64,000 nucleotides of DNA from Rodentibacter genomosp. 2 (GCA_001999425.1 MLHP01000002.1:62001-126000); one strand, 5' to 3'; positions 36,390 through 46,824 are shown, numbered from the stretch's first letter. Program-made: numbers and translations. Notes: generated from the sequence alone by a model not told the origin.

Positions 36390-37463
36390 TTATCGACACT
36401 GCGCCTTAAAACGCAATAAATGATCCAACAATACAATCGCTACCATGGCTTCCGCAATCGGTACGGCACGAATCCCCACACAAGGATCATGACGACCTTT
36501 GGTTACCACTTCTACCGCTTCACCGGCAAGATTCACTGAACGCCCCGGAATAGTAATACTTGAAGTAGGTTTTAATGCAATTGTCGCAATAACCGGTTGA
36601 CCGGAACTAATACCGCCTAAAATTCCACCTGCATGATTACTTTCAAAACCATTTGGTGTCATTTCGTCTCGATGTTGGCTACCACGTTGTTCTACTACTG
36701 CAAAACCGTCACCAATTTCCACCCCTTTTACGGCATTAATACTCATCAGGGCATGGGCAAGATCCGCATCAAGGCGATCAAACACCGGCTCACCTAGTCC
36801 TAACGGTACATTTTCAGCAATTACAGTGAGCTTCGCACCAATAGAATCCCCTTCTTTTTTGAGTTCTCGGATCAATTCATCAAATTTTTCAACCGCACTT
36901 TCATCAGGGCAAAAAAAAGGATTACTCTCCACTTTTTCCCAATCAATCTTACCCACTGTTTGCGGAGCAATTTTCACATCGCCGATTTGACTTAAAAAAC
37001 CGCGTACTTCAATACCGAATTGTTCTCGCAAATATTTTTTAGCAATCGCACCGGCAGCCACCCGCATTGCTGTTTCCCGTGCGGAAGAACGTCCTCCACC
37101 ACGATAATCACGAATACCGTATTTTTGTTGGTAGGTAAAATCCGCATGCCCGGGACGGAAACGATCTTTAATTTCACCATAATCTTGAGAACGTTGATCG
37201 CCATTCTTGATGATCATTCCAATACTCGTTCCCGTAGTTTTCCCCTCAAATACACCTGATAAAATTTGGATTTCATCCGCTTCACGACGAGGGGTGGTAT
37301 AACGTGAAGTACCCGGTTTACGGCGGTCTAAATCCGGCTGAATATCCGCTTCGGATAACACCATATTTGGCGGCACTCCATCTACAATGCAACCTAGCGC
37401 AATACCGTGTGATTCGCCGAAAGTTGTTACTCTAAAAAGTTGCCCTATTGTGTTGCCTGCCAT
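36390..37463 (-). CDS. aroC: Chorismate synthase
   Basis: A 357-residue enzyme making chorismate from EPSP with reduced FMN, the last step of the shikimate pathway. Signature segments are [50 protein letters not shown] and the C-terminal [17 protein letters not shown]. It lies 20 bp after the mechanosensitive channel gene and 41 bp before mepA. Confidence 0.98.
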   Translation of the reverse strand: MAGNTIGQLFRVTTFGESHGIALGCIVDGVPPNMVLSEADIQPDLDRRKPGTSRYTTPRREADEIQILSGVFEGKTTGTSIGMIIKNGDQRSQDYGEIKDRFRPGHADFTYQQKYGIRDYRGGGRSSARETAMRVAAGAIAKKYLREQFGIEVRGFLSQIGDVKIAPQTVGKIDWEKVESNPFFCPDESAVEKFDELIRELKKEGDSIGAKLTVIAENVPLGLGEPVFDRLDADLAHALMSINAVKGVEIGDGFAVVEQRGSQHRDEMTPNGFESNHAGGILGGISSGQPVIATIALKPTSSITIPGRSVNLAGEAVEVVTKGRHDPCVGIRAVPIAEAMVAIVLLDHLLRFKAQCR

Positions 37464-37483
37464 ATTTACCTCTTATTTTTCGA

Positions 37484-40400
37484 TTATTTTTTAGTGGCTA
37501 AATTTGTCGCATTGACATCGACGAAAGGAATTTCTTCCCCTGTGTCATTATTTTTAATAAAGACATCAAGCTGATTGAATGCAATATCAATATTATTTTC
37601 TGCAAAAAGCTCATTGATCCGACGATTGAGAGAGTCGGTCGTATTTGTACGCTCAGAAAGCTGACCAACATAAACCCGTAGTTCATGATCTAACGTGCTT
37701 GCCCCAAAGGATAAAAATAATGCACGCGGTTCCGGATCTTTCAGTACTGCCGGTTGCTCGTTGGCAGCTTGAAGAAGTAATTTTTTCACTAATTCCAAAT
37801 CCGAACCGTAAGCCACTCCGACAGTCACAACCAAACGGGTCATCGTACTGGAAAGCGCCCAGTTAATCACCTGACCGGTAACAAAAGATTTATTCGGAAC
37901 AATCACCTCTTTTCGATCAAAATCAATCAAGGTAATCGCACGAATACGGATTTTCGCTACCGTGCCACTTACCCCATTAATCGTTACAGTATCGCCCACA
38001 CGGATCGGACGTTCAAAGAGCAAGATAATACCGGAAACAAAATTCGCAAAAATTTCTTGCATACCGAAACCAAGCCCTACAGAAAGTGCGGCGAATAACC
38101 ATTGTAATTTTGACCATGACATTCCCAATGTAGCAAATGCCCAGGCTCCGCCTACCGCTACAATCACGTAGGTTAACAACGTTGTGATGGTGTAAGGGGT
38201 TCCCTGCGATAATTTCAAACGTGAGAAAAGCAAGACTTCTAAAATACCCGAAATGTTTCTTACAAGAACATAGGTAATGCCCACAATGATAAGTGCTACA
38301 AGTAAATTAAATAATGTAATACTTTCCATGACATTTGCGCCATCTACCACCGAGATTTGTTGCCATAACGTAATATCACGCAAGTAACTTGCCACCGTTA
38401 CAAGATCCGACCAAATAAAATAGAAAATCGTAAATAATGCCGACCAAATAAACAAATCTGCAAAGCGTAGTAATTGACTTCTTACTTCATTTAACGCTAA
38501 GCCTTCTTCTTGGTCTGTGATCACAACAACATCATCTGAAGGCACACCATCATTAAATTCTTCCAATTTTTGACGGCGTTTTTCCATAAGACGGCGATGT
38601 GCTAAGCGGCGCGATGACACTGTAATGCCACGATAAATGACATTGCGTAAAATAAACCAAATACACCAAGCGATATAAGAATTGATGATATGTTGAATTA
38701 AATTCAGTGCAGTATAGTAATAACCGAGTACAATCAATAGAATTAAACCAATAGGAACCAACTGTAATAAGATCTGAATGGTTTTTACAATCACATTATT
38801 GCGTTCCGCTTGATTTTCTTCATAAGCACGAAGGGCGCGATTAAAACGAGGTGCGATAATCACTGTACAGAAAACCAAAGAGGCAATCGTATTGAGTTCG
38901 CCTAATACGTCATTTGCTAATCCATTATCCATTACATTACTGAATACCGATGTATTCAACAATAGAACGATGGCAATAATAATACGTTTTACCACATCTC
39001 GGAATTTCTCAGCATCTTCTTGTGCAAATCCCAAATGGCGTACGAAAATTCCGTTTGGACGATAAATCGCAAACCACACATTGAAAAACCACCAGTATCC
39101 CGCCATACGGAACGACCAATCCCAAAATTCCTGAGGATTACGGAAGAAGAAAAAGCCGATTATTTGACAGATTGCAAGAAACCAAAGTGTACCGGATAAA
39201 TTAAGCAATCCCGTTAAAATCAACGCCATCGGCGTGTGCCATTGAGTATCGGCATGTAACGTATTAATCTCGCCATTAATCATAGCCAAACGTTGTTTAA
39301 TAGCAGGTTTGAATTTAAAAATCGCACCGCCAATCACAATAAGAAAAAATACATAAGTCAGCAACGAGGGCAAATTATCATAGTTTGTAGGGAAACCAAG
39401 GCGTTTCATCATGCCGTCTAATTGCGCCTCTAATGACATTGGCAACGCTTTCAGCCAATCCAAATTAATCGGGTTATTACTTTTTACCCAGAAACTTTGT
39501 TGATCGAGTTTTGACTGAATTTGATCACTGATTTGTGTAATTTGTTGTTGAGTTAACTCTAGAGAAATCGCTAAATTTAGTTGATTATTTAACGATTTAA
39601 TTAAGTCAGACCCCATTTTGCGGCGTTCGGTAAGCAAAGTGGTTAATTGTGCTTTTTCCGGATTGGTAAAAGTTTGATCTTCATTCAATTCTACTTTTTT
39701 AATATAAGCATCAAGATCATAGAGTTCATTACGGCGTTGTGTAATATCAAAAATTTGCACCCTCAGATCAGCAATTTGTTTTGATAATCCTTGAATATTT
39801 AGATTCGTAGGCAGTTTTTGTTTTTGTTGCTGAATAATGCGTGACAGCACAAGTGTCCCTTGCAACGCACTGATCTGCTCATCAATCGTACGTTGAGTTT
39901 GTGTTAAGTTATCCAACACATTACGCATTTTAAGCTCGTCTTGCGTTAATGTATTTGTTTTTTCCGTTTGCTCCAACAAAAGCTTACTGAGTTGTGCATT
40001 GCGATCCAATTCTTTTTGAATGTAATTATTTTTAACCGCACTTTGTTTCTGCTGTTGTACTTGTTCTACTTTATCTTGGCTTTTTTCTAAATTTTTCTGA
40101 TTAATCGCTTCTTGAATTGCAGAAATCTGCTGCTGTTGAACCTGTTGTTTAACATTTAATAAGTCATATCGGCTTTTATAAAGTAAAGAAAGCTGATCGC
40201 TATTTTTTAACAAGGTTTGGCTATAAACATTTTTTAGTTCAATTAGTTGCAATTCCAACTGATATTGCTGTTGTAAAGTCGTACTTATCGTGTGCTCGGA
40301 AAGTTGTTGGTTTAAAGTTTGTGTACGTTTTAAATTATCCGTTAGTGTAGTCTGCGCACGTTCTGAAACCCCACTTTGCCCCGCCATTAAAGCATTGGCG

Positions 40401-40825
40401 GCAGTTAATGCTATCTGACTATCTTGCTGCTGATTATTCAGTTTCTCCAGCTCGCTTTGCAAATTCTCTAAAGGCGTTGATGCGTAGTCATCTACCTTGG
40501 CTTGCTCTAAATTCTTTTTAAGATTTTGTAAATCCGTATTATTTTTTTGAATTTCCGCATCTGCGCGACTAAGCGTGCTATCTAAATCATTATTATTTTT
40601 TTGTTGATTTTGAATTTTCTGTAACAAATCAAGGGACGTCTGCAACTCACTAATGCGCGTTTTTTTCGTTTCGCCATCATCTATTTTTTGTGCCTCAGAT
40701 AAATCAGCTTTCAGACTTTGTTCTGTCGGGAGTGATTTTCCTTGCTCTGCCATAACTGATTGCGCAAGGGCAAAGCTCACTATAAAACTCACTGAAAGTG
40801 CGGTTAAAAAACGAGGTAATTTCAT
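37484..40825 (-). CDS. Large mechanosensitive channel of the MscK/KefA (MscS) family
   Basis: An 1113-residue inner-membrane channel. A signal peptide (residues 1-26, ending VMAEQ) leads into a long periplasmic coiled-coil region rich in Gln and Asn (to about residue 470), then some eight hydrophobic segments, and the MscS pore and beta domains at the end: AALSVGLGFGMQEIFANFVSGIILLFERPIRVGDTVTI. It opens under membrane tension to release solutes. I chose the ATG at 40825, preceded by AGGAAA; an upstream in-frame start would add residues before the signal peptide. It starts 11 bp after menE. Confidence 0.92.
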   Translation of the reverse strand: MKLPRFLTALSVSFIVSFALAQSVMAEQGKSLPTEQSLKADLSEAQKIDDGETKKTRISELQTSLDLLQKIQNQQKNNNDLDSTLSRADAEIQKNNTDLQNLKKNLEQAKVDDYASTPLENLQSELEKLNNQQQDSQIALTAANALMAGQSGVSERAQTTLTDNLKRTQTLNQQLSEHTISTTLQQQYQLELQLIELKNVYSQTLLKNSDQLSLLYKSRYDLLNVKQQVQQQQISAIQEAINQKNLEKSQDKVEQVQQQKQSAVKNNYIQKELDRNAQLSKLLLEQTEKTNTLTQDELKMRNVLDNLTQTQRTIDEQISALQGTLVLSRIIQQQKQKLPTNLNIQGLSKQIADLRVQIFDITQRRNELYDLDAYIKKVELNEDQTFTNPEKAQLTTLLTERRKMGSDLIKSLNNQLNLAISLELTQQQITQISDQIQSKLDQQSFWVKSNNPINLDWLKALPMSLEAQLDGMMKRLGFPTNYDNLPSLLTYVFFLIVIGGAIFKFKPAIKQRLAMINGEINTLHADTQWHTPMALILTGLLNLSGTLWFLAICQIIGFFFFRNPQEFWDWSFRMAGYWWFFNVWFAIYRPNGIFVRHLGFAQEDAEKFRDVVKRIIIAIVLLLNTSVFSNVMDNGLANDVLGELNTIASLVFCTVIIAPRFNRALRAYEENQAERNNVIVKTIQILLQLVPIGLILLIVLGYYYTALNLIQHIINSYIAWCIWFILRNVIYRGITVSSRRLAHRRLMEKRRQKLEEFNDGVPSDDVVVITDQEEGLALNEVRSQLLRFADLFIWSALFTIFYFIWSDLVTVASYLRDITLWQQISVVDGANVMESITLFNLLVALIIVGITYVLVRNISGILEVLLFSRLKLSQGTPYTITTLLTYVIVAVGGAWAFATLGMSWSKLQWLFAALSVGLGFGMQEIFANFVSGIILLFERPIRVGDTVTINGVSGTVAKIRIRAITLIDFDRKEVIVPNKSFVTGQVINWALSSTMTRLVVTVGVAYGSDLELVKKLLLQAANEQPAVLKDPEPRALFLSFGASTLDHELRVYVGQLSERTNTTDSLNRRINELFAENNIDIAFNQLDVFIKNNDTGEEIPFVDVNATNLATKK

Positions 40826-40836
40826 ATTTTTCCTAC

Positions 40837-42210
40837 CTATTCTTGACACGCCAGCCATTGCGCTAACGCTTTACGTGAAATCTTAATTGCCCCCTGCTGT
40901 AAATCCTTTGGCAAAGGATAATATGCAACTGGCTGCTTAAAACGTGCTAAATGCGTTTGTAAAAAAATACGCAACATTTCGACCGCACTTTCAGTGAAGT
41001 GTTCATAAAATTCAAGGATTGCAACAGGTCTCGCACCAAATTCGGTATCCGACTTAGGTAACACAAAAACTTGTTTGACCAATCCTGAACCTAAAATCAC
41101 TTTTTCAATGTCTTCCGGCTGAATATTTTCGCCACCGGAAATGAACATATTATCTAAACGTCCGACAATCACCAACTCATTATTTTGCCAAATGCCTTTA
41201 TCTTTGGTTTGCAGCCACCCCTGTTCATTCACAAGTGGAATAATCGCGCCGTTTTTCCAATAACCCATAGCAAGACCTGCACCTTTTAGCCAAATTTCAC
41301 TATTCACGAGCTGAAATTCCCGCCCTAAAAGCGGTTGCCCCACGCCCATAAAACCATCTGACCGTTTGGCAAAAATAGTCGATGCCATTTCCGTCATACC
41401 ATAACCACTATAAGAGGAAATACTATATCGGCGGATAGCTTGGGTTAATTCCACCGGAATATGAGCCCCACCCAATAAAATATGTGTCGTTTTAAAGGTT
41501 GCTTGAGGATGCTGCTTAAGATGATCAAGCAAACGTTGAAGCTGGGTTGGAACTAATGATACATGTGTTGTCCGTAGCACTGATTCATAGAAATCACTTT
41601 GCGGAAAATGTAGCTCGGCACCGCAAAGCAACCAGCGCCACACGATGCCTTGGCCCGAAACATGATACAACGGCAAGGATAATAACCAAGATTGTGAGGA
41701 ATCAAAGCGCATTAATTGACACACTCCACGGGCATTATCCAAATGAGCCTGCACATGATGCACTACAGCTTTAGGCAAGCCACTTGAACCGGAAGTGAGA
41801 GTCATGGTCGCCGGACGAAAAAAATCTGTCTGAGGAATCCCTTCGGATAAATCACCACCTGAAATAGCCAATAAATCTTTCTCACACAAACATAAATCAA
41901 TGGCGTATTCACAGCATAGCTCAGTGATTTTTTCTTGTGGAAAAGCCGGATTTATCCCAAGAATTTTTGCACCTAACTGAATGGTCGCAAGGTAAAGAAA
42001 AAGCATTGCCTCGGAATTTTTACCACAAAAAGCGACCGCACTTTCCGATGTAATACCACGTGTCTGCAAAAAAGCAGCAGTTTCATTGATTTTTTGCTCA
42101 ATTTCTTCCCAAGTAAAAACATCACCTTGCGATGAACGCAAGGCGATTTTTTCACGGTATTGAGGATCATTGGCAAAAATTTGCCAAAGAAATAATTTAG
42201 TTGCTGACAA
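40837..42210 (-). CDS. menE: 2-succinylbenzoate-CoA ligase
   Basis: A 457-residue acyl-CoA synthetase of menaquinone synthesis. The AMP-binding motif MTLTSGSSGLPKAVVHH, the YSGYGMTEMAS segment and the C-terminal lysine region AIKISRKAL are visible. The only start that keeps the N-terminus is a TTG at 42210, 14 bp inside the end of seqA, so translation is probably coupled to it. The other men genes are not in the window. Confidence 0.92.
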   Translation of the reverse strand: MSATKLFLWQIFANDPQYREKIALRSSQGDVFTWEEIEQKINETAAFLQTRGITSESAVAFCGKNSEAMLFLYLATIQLGAKILGINPAFPQEKITELCCEYAIDLCLCEKDLLAISGGDLSEGIPQTDFFRPATMTLTSGSSGLPKAVVHHVQAHLDNARGVCQLMRFDSSQSWLLSLPLYHVSGQGIVWRWLLCGAELHFPQSDFYESVLRTTHVSLVPTQLQRLLDHLKQHPQATFKTTHILLGGAHIPVELTQAIRRYSISSYSGYGMTEMASTIFAKRSDGFMGVGQPLLGREFQLVNSEIWLKGAGLAMGYWKNGAIIPLVNEQGWLQTKDKGIWQNNELVIVGRLDNMFISGGENIQPEDIEKVILGSGLVKQVFVLPKSDTEFGARPVAILEFYEHFTESAVEMLRIFLQTHLARFKQPVAYYPLPKDLQQGAIKISRKALAQWLACQE

Positions 42211-42853
42211 AATAGGTACGCACTTCGTTAATAAGATCTTCCGGCAAATCCATTGATTGCATTGCGCCTTCCAGCATCAACATTTTTCTGCCACTGTTTG
42301 TATTTGTTATTACCCAATACGGCGTATCCGGAATTTGTTTTGGCTTGGTATGATTACCCGCCATCAATAATGTTGCCTCATCACGCGCAAAATAAACACG
42401 GGTACGCCCTTGTAGAGATTCCGTCGCCTGCGCAAAACTTTCCGGGTTAGTGCGGTAAAGCACCCGTAAAATTGCTAAAAAACGCACAACTGCTTTATTT
42501 TCTTCCTGAAATTCAGTGGAACTTAATAAAGCGCGAACCTTATCCGTTATTTGATTAATCGCCGTTTCCGATTGTTTTTTCACGGTTTTCGGTACGCTAG
42601 ATTCTACTTTTTTTAGTATAGATTCAGACTGAGTTTGAGGAATGTTCGCCGACATTGCTTTTGTTAAAACATTATCAGATTTGACCGCACTTTCATTAAT
42701 CGTATTATCAAAAGAAACAAAATCCAGCGTGTTACTTGAGTTAATCGGTAAATTGAGCAAACGGCGAAGAATATCGGAAGCACTTTCACCAATTGATTGA
42801 GTTTGTCTTGCAATATATTGATATAATTCTTCATCTACTTCAATTATCTTCAT
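42197..42853 (-). CDS. seqA: Negative modulator of replication initiation
   Basis: A 218-residue protein that binds hemimethylated GATC sites to sequester new origins. The N-terminal oligomerisation part MKIIEVDEELYQYIARQTQSIGESASDILRRLL and the C-terminal DNA-binding part RTRVYFARDEATLLMAGNHTKPKQIPDTPYWV with NTNSGRK are visible; a variable Ser/Thr/Lys linker lies between. It is divergent from ybfF across 69 bp. Confidence 0.95.
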   Translation of the reverse strand: MKIIEVDEELYQYIARQTQSIGESASDILRRLLNLPINSSNTLDFVSFDNTINESAVKSDNVLTKAMSANIPQTQSESILKKVESSVPKTVKKQSETAINQITDKVRALLSSTEFQEENKAVVRFLAILRVLYRTNPESFAQATESLQGRTRVYFARDEATLLMAGNHTKPKQIPDTPYWVITNTNSGRKMLMLEGAMQSMDLPEDLINEVRTYFVSN

Positions 42854-42922
42854 TTTTATCTCTCTGTTTGCTAAAATTTTCGCTCATTATAACGATTTTT
42901 CAATTAATTCTCACGCAAAAAT

Positions 42923-43708
42923 ATGCATCATCCTCAATTATTAAACTTTCAATTTCACCAGGCAAAACAAGTAACTAAGCAACCAACCTTAGTTTTTATT
43001 CATGGTTTATTTGGTGATATGAATAATCTTGGCATCATCGCCCGTGCATTCAGTGACGATTACGATATTCTACGTGTTGATTTACGCAATCACGGACAAA
43101 GTTTTCATGCCGAATATATGAATTACGCGCTTATGGCGGAAGATCTCTTTATGCTGATCCAACATCTTAACTTAAAAAAGGTTATTTTGATTGGTCACTC
43201 CATGGGTGGAAAAACAGCGATGAAATTGACCGCACTTCACCCTGAAATTGTTGAAAAGCTGATTGTCATTGATATTGCACCACTCCCTTATGGCAAGCAA
43301 GGGCATCAGGATGTTTTTCAAGGTTTGTTTGCTGTGAAACAGGCGAAACCGGAAACACGCCAACAAGCGAAACAAATTTTAGAACAAGAAATCAATGAAT
43401 CGAGTGTGGTTCAATTCATGTTGAAATCCTTTGAACCAAGCTCGCCTGAATTTTTCCGTTTTAATTTGACCGCACTTTTCAATAATTATAGTCATTTAAT
43501 GGATTGGCAGAATGTCAATGTGACGGTGCCGAGTTTATTTATTAAAGGCGGAAACTCCGCTTATATTAAACCGGAAGATGCAGAATATATTTTACAGCAA
43601 TTTCCTAATGCTACCTCGTTCACCATAAACGGCTGCGGTCATTGGGTTCATGCAGAGAAACCTGACTTTGTTGTTCGTGCTATTAATAGGTTTCTAAATA
43701 AGAATTAA
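42923..43708 (+). CDS. ybfF: Alpha/beta-hydrolase esterase, YbfF-like
   Basis: A 261-residue serine hydrolase. The nucleophile elbow GHSMGGK, the oxyanion strand FIHGLFGDMNNLG, and the catalytic histidine in NGCGHWVHAEKP are visible. Family members cut short acyl esters and acyl-CoA in vitro; the cell substrate is not known. In enterobacteria ybfF lies next to seqA, as here. It runs toward fldA. Confidence 0.88.
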   Translation: MHHPQLLNFQFHQAKQVTKQPTLVFIHGLFGDMNNLGIIARAFSDDYDILRVDLRNHGQSFHAEYMNYALMAEDLFMLIQHLNLKKVILIGHSMGGKTAMKLTALHPEIVEKLIVIDIAPLPYGKQGHQDVFQGLFAVKQAKPETRQQAKQILEQEINESSVVQFMLKSFEPSSPEFFRFNLTALFNNYSHLMDWQNVNVTVPSLFIKGGNSAYIKPEDAEYILQQFPNATSFTINGCGHWVHAEKPDFVVRAINRFLNKN

Positions 43709-43736
43709 TTGGTTTAAATGAGAATTAGTTTATGAT
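43709..43736 (+). promoter_or_regulatory. Candidate fldA promoter with a weak Fur box
   Basis: TTGGTT (43709-43714) and TATGAT (43731-43736) are 16 bp apart. The spacer region 43713-43731 matches 11 of 19 bases of the Fur consensus. A short hairpin (TAGGG / CCCTA, 43754-43770, then five T) lies in the leader and could be the ybfF terminator or an attenuator. Confidence 0.35.
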
Positions 43737-43809
43737 ATAGTTTGCACAAATTGTAGGGTTTTAGCCCCTATTTTTGTGTTTTTTTAAAATTTTAAAAAAG
43801 GAAAGAAAG

Positions 43810-44334
43810 ATGGCAGTAGTGGGTCTATTTTATGGTAGCGATACAGGTAATACAGAAAATATCGCAAAAATGATTCAAAAACAGCTAGGTAATGATTTAG
43901 TCGATATTCGTGATATTGCAAAAACCTCAAAAGAAGATATTGAAGCCTATGATTTCTTACTTTTCGGGATTCCGACTTGGTACTATGGTGAATCTCAAGC
44001 AGATTGGGATGATTTTTTCCCAACCTTAGAAGAAATTGATTTCACAGATAAATTAGTGGCGATTTTCGGTTGTGGCGACCAAGAGGACTATGCGGATTAT
44101 TTCTGTGATGCGATCGGTACGATTCGTGATATTGTAGAACCGCGTGGTGCGATTATAGTAGGTAACTGGTCCACGGAAGGTTACACATTTGAAGCGTCAA
44201 AAGCCCTTCTTGAGGAAGGTACATTTATCGGTTTGTGTATTGACGAAGATCGTCAACCAGAACTCACTGCCGAACGCGTAGAAAAATGGTGTAAACAAAT
44301 TTATGAAGAAATGTGTTTGGCGGAACTCGCCTAA
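43810..44334 (+). CDS. fldA: Flavodoxin
   Basis: A 174-residue long-chain flavodoxin that shuttles single electrons via FMN. The phosphate loop LFYGSDTGNTENIA, the FMN loop IPTWYYGESQADWDDF and FGCGDQEDYADYFCDA are visible. I chose the ATG at 43810, which has AAGGAAAG before it; an earlier in-frame start would add 12 residues not found in flavodoxins. It lies 24 bp before fur and is probably co-transcribed, an arrangement shared with H. influenzae. Confidence 0.96.
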   Translation: MAVVGLFYGSDTGNTENIAKMIQKQLGNDLVDIRDIAKTSKEDIEAYDFLLFGIPTWYYGESQADWDDFFPTLEEIDFTDKLVAIFGCGDQEDYADYFCDAIGTIRDIVEPRGAIIVGNWSTEGYTFEASKALLEEGTFIGLCIDEDRQPELTAERVEKWCKQIYEEMCLAELA

Positions 44335-44358
44335 CATCATACATAAAAGGGGAACTTT

Positions 44359-44808
44359 ATGTCAGAAGAGAACATCAAATTACTCAAAAAAGCGGGTTTA
44401 AAAATAACCGAACCACGTTTAACTATTTTAGCCTTAATGCAAAATCACAAAAATGAACATTTTTCTGCAGAAGATGTGTATAAAATTTTGTTAGAGCAAG
44501 GTAGTGATATTGGTCTTGCTACGGTTTACCGTGTACTTAACCAATTTGATGAAGCGCATATTTTAATTCGTCATAATTTTGAAGGAAATAAATCGGTTTT
44601 TGAGCTTGCGCCAACAGAACATCACGATCATATTATTTGTGAAGATTGCGGTAAAGTATTTGAATTCTCCGATAACCTGATCGAACAACGCCAAAAAGAG
44701 ATTAGTGAGCAATATGGCATTAAATTAAAAGCCCATAGTTTATATCTTTATGGGAAATGCAGCGATATTGAAGCATGCGAAGAAATTATTAAGAAAGACG
44801 AAAAATAA
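44359..44808 (+). CDS. fur: Ferric uptake regulator
   Basis: A 149-residue iron-responsive repressor. The N-terminal winged helix (GLKITEPRLTILALMQ, FSAEDVYKILLEQGSDIGLATVYRVLNQF) is followed by the metal-binding part HHDHIICEDCGKVFEF with the CxxC zinc pair and a second cysteine pair near the end (GKCSDIEACEE). With iron it blocks uptake genes. GGGG lies 8 bp before the ATG. Confidence 0.97.
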   Translation: MSEENIKLLKKAGLKITEPRLTILALMQNHKNEHFSAEDVYKILLEQGSDIGLATVYRVLNQFDEAHILIRHNFEGNKSVFELAPTEHHDHIICEDCGKVFEFSDNLIEQRQKEISEQYGIKLKAHSLYLYGKCSDIEACEEIIKKDEK

Positions 44809-44820
44809 TTTCTCAAAAAA

Positions 44821-44850
44821 ATACCCGCTTAAATATTAAGTGGGTATTTT
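44821..44850 (+). terminator. Terminator of fur
   Basis: ATACCCGCTTA pairs with TAAGTGGGTAT (one G-T pair), then seven T residues. It can also serve the convergent lipoprotein gene. Confidence 0.82.
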
Positions 44851-44870
44851 TTTAGTGATATTTTACTTTT

Positions 44871-46427
44871 TTACTCGACTTCTACTTTTCGCCATAGATG
44901 CTTGCTGTAAATCGCACCAATAGAATTTTTTTGAACTCCCATTACCGAAGGGGAGATATAAACAGGCGTCGTATATTGAAACAGCGGCAATACTAAATTT
45001 TCCTGTTGGATGATTTCACTTAATTTTAAATAAATTTCCGACCGCTCTTTTTCCGATGTGCTTTTTAGTGCCTGTTCAAAAAGCTGATCATATCCTGCAT
45101 TGGTATAACCACTCTTGTTGTCCGGACTTTTTGAGTAAAACAACCCCAAAAACGCCATAGGATGATTAAAATCGCCACACCATCCGGAACGAATTAATTG
45201 AAAATCACCTTTATTCCGTTTTCCCTGTAATTGCTGCCAACTCATCGGCTCATCTTCTACACGCAATAAATCTGACTCCGATAATTGTCTCGCCAAGCGG
45301 TTTGCAATATTTTGATGTAATGAAGTATCGTCATGGGTTAATCGTAAAGTCAACGGTTGCTTTTCCGTAATATGGCTTTGTGCCAACAACTGTTCTGCCA
45401 ACACAGGCTCCCAACGTGAATCCTGTTCTTGTAACATCACTTTTGGTAAAAAATAAGAACTTGGAATGGAATCCGGCATTTCGTTATTTGTAATAGCGGA
45501 CACGGAAATAAGAGAAGCGATAGCTTTCCGCACCAAAGGATTAGCCAACTTAGGATCGCGCAAATTAAATTCGTAAAAATAGCCGCATAATTGGGGAAAA
45601 TATTGCATGTTTCCCATTTTCTCCGGCGGAGACCAAATAATGTCTAACTCATCAAGCGGTTTGGAATCATAAGGCACATAATCCACCTGTTTGAATGATG
45701 CCCTATCCTTTTGCCAATAATACGGATTTTTCACCAAATGAACCCCTTTTTCATCGAGCAATGAAAGCGTATATGCCCCATTTGATACAAATAAACCTAA
45801 ATCGCGATATTGCGGCAATAACGCAATGTGTGCCAACATCTCAGGTAAATAGGGGGTAGGTTTGTCCAAGGTGATTACTAAAGTGCGGTCACTTTCAGCC
45901 GAGATTCCCAAATTTGTTAGCGGCTGTTTTTTTTCCAAAACAGGTTTCGCCCCTTTCAAATTTAAATACTGTAAATAAGATTTAAGCGGACTTTCGGATT
46001 GAGAGAGTGCTTGCCAAGAGAGAACAAAATCTTGTGCGGTTAAAGGTGTACCATTTGACCATTTCAGCCCCTCACGCAGAATAAACGTCCAATTTTGATT
46101 ATCTTGGGTTTGCCAACTTTCTGCCGCCGCAGGAACAATATTCCCTTGCACATCATAAGCCGTGAGTCCTTCAAATAGATCCCGAATAAGGGAAAGCTGT
46201 TCTTCCTCTTTTACTTGCCAAGGATCTAAAACCGCTTCGAATTTTATGCCACGTATCAGTTTTTCACGATTGTGTTGAGCCACCGGTTTTTCTATTGAAA
46301 TAGTAGATTCAGACTGAGATTGAGATAGCCTTGGATTATTCAGATTCTCGTTATCACAACCGCTTAGCGTAAAAATAACGGAAAAAATAACCGCACTTTT
46401 CAAACTTGCAGATAAAAAATTATTCAT
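44871..46427 (-). CDS. Orphan peptide-binding lipoprotein (OppA/SapA-like family 5 solute-binding protein)
   Basis: A 518-residue lipoprotein: signal peptide with lipobox LSGC (Cys24), then the extracellular solute-binding family 5 fold, seen in LIRDLFEGLTAYDVQGNIVPAAAESW, FILREGLKWSNGTPLTAQDFV and the C-terminal GYTNAGYDQLFEQAL. It probably binds peptides or a related ligand. No permease or ATPase genes are linked, so it must share another transporter. It overlaps the YbaN-like gene by 8 bp and lies back to back with prlC across that gene, which hints at peptide use. Confidence 0.82.
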   Translation of the reverse strand: MNNFLSASLKSAVIFSVIFTLSGCDNENLNNPRLSQSQSESTISIEKPVAQHNREKLIRGIKFEAVLDPWQVKEEEQLSLIRDLFEGLTAYDVQGNIVPAAAESWQTQDNQNWTFILREGLKWSNGTPLTAQDFVLSWQALSQSESPLKSYLQYLNLKGAKPVLEKKQPLTNLGISAESDRTLVITLDKPTPYLPEMLAHIALLPQYRDLGLFVSNGAYTLSLLDEKGVHLVKNPYYWQKDRASFKQVDYVPYDSKPLDELDIIWSPPEKMGNMQYFPQLCGYFYEFNLRDPKLANPLVRKAIASLISVSAITNNEMPDSIPSSYFLPKVMLQEQDSRWEPVLAEQLLAQSHITEKQPLTLRLTHDDTSLHQNIANRLARQLSESDLLRVEDEPMSWQQLQGKRNKGDFQLIRSGWCGDFNHPMAFLGLFYSKSPDNKSGYTNAGYDQLFEQALKSTSEKERSEIYLKLSEIIQQENLVLPLFQYTTPVYISPSVMGVQKNSIGAIYSKHLWRKVEVE

Positions 46428-46824
46428 TTCCTATCTCTTCTCTTTGTATGGAAGCAAGTTCTGATTCTTCCTCGGTTTTAATCCAAAATAAGAAAAACCA
46501 ATACTTCACAACAATTAATAAGGCGATAATACTTCTGCTCACCACGCTCGGAGTAAAATAAAAGCCGATCAATAACATTGCGCTGGCAAATGCCAAAATA
46601 ACTATTTTTGTTTTTTTGCTCATTGCTCGGCGTTCATTAAAAGACTTCAAATGTTTTTGATAGATAGAAGTGCCAAGAAACCAGGTTTCTAAACGCGTTG
46701 AGCCTTTCGCAAAGAAAAACAACGTCAGTAAAAGAAATGGTGTGGTTGGCAAAAGCGGAAGAAAAATACCAACAATACCGAGAGCAAGAGAAATAAAACC
46801 CAATAGAATATAAATGTATTTCAT
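46420..46824 (-). CDS. YbaN-like inner-membrane protein (DUF454)
   Basis: A 134-residue protein with three to four membrane spans. The DUF454 signs are YILLGFISLALGIVGIFLPLLPTTPFLLLTLFFFAKGS and WFLGTSIYQKHLKSF. Function is unknown. AGGA lies 6 bp before the ATG, and the end overlaps the lipoprotein start, so both are translated from one message. Divergent from prlC. Confidence 0.82.
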   Translation of the reverse strand: MKYIYILLGFISLALGIVGIFLPLLPTTPFLLLTLFFFAKGSTRLETWFLGTSIYQKHLKSFNERRAMSKKTKIVILAFASAMLLIGFYFTPSVVSRSIIALLIVVKYWFFLFWIKTEEESELASIQREEIGNE

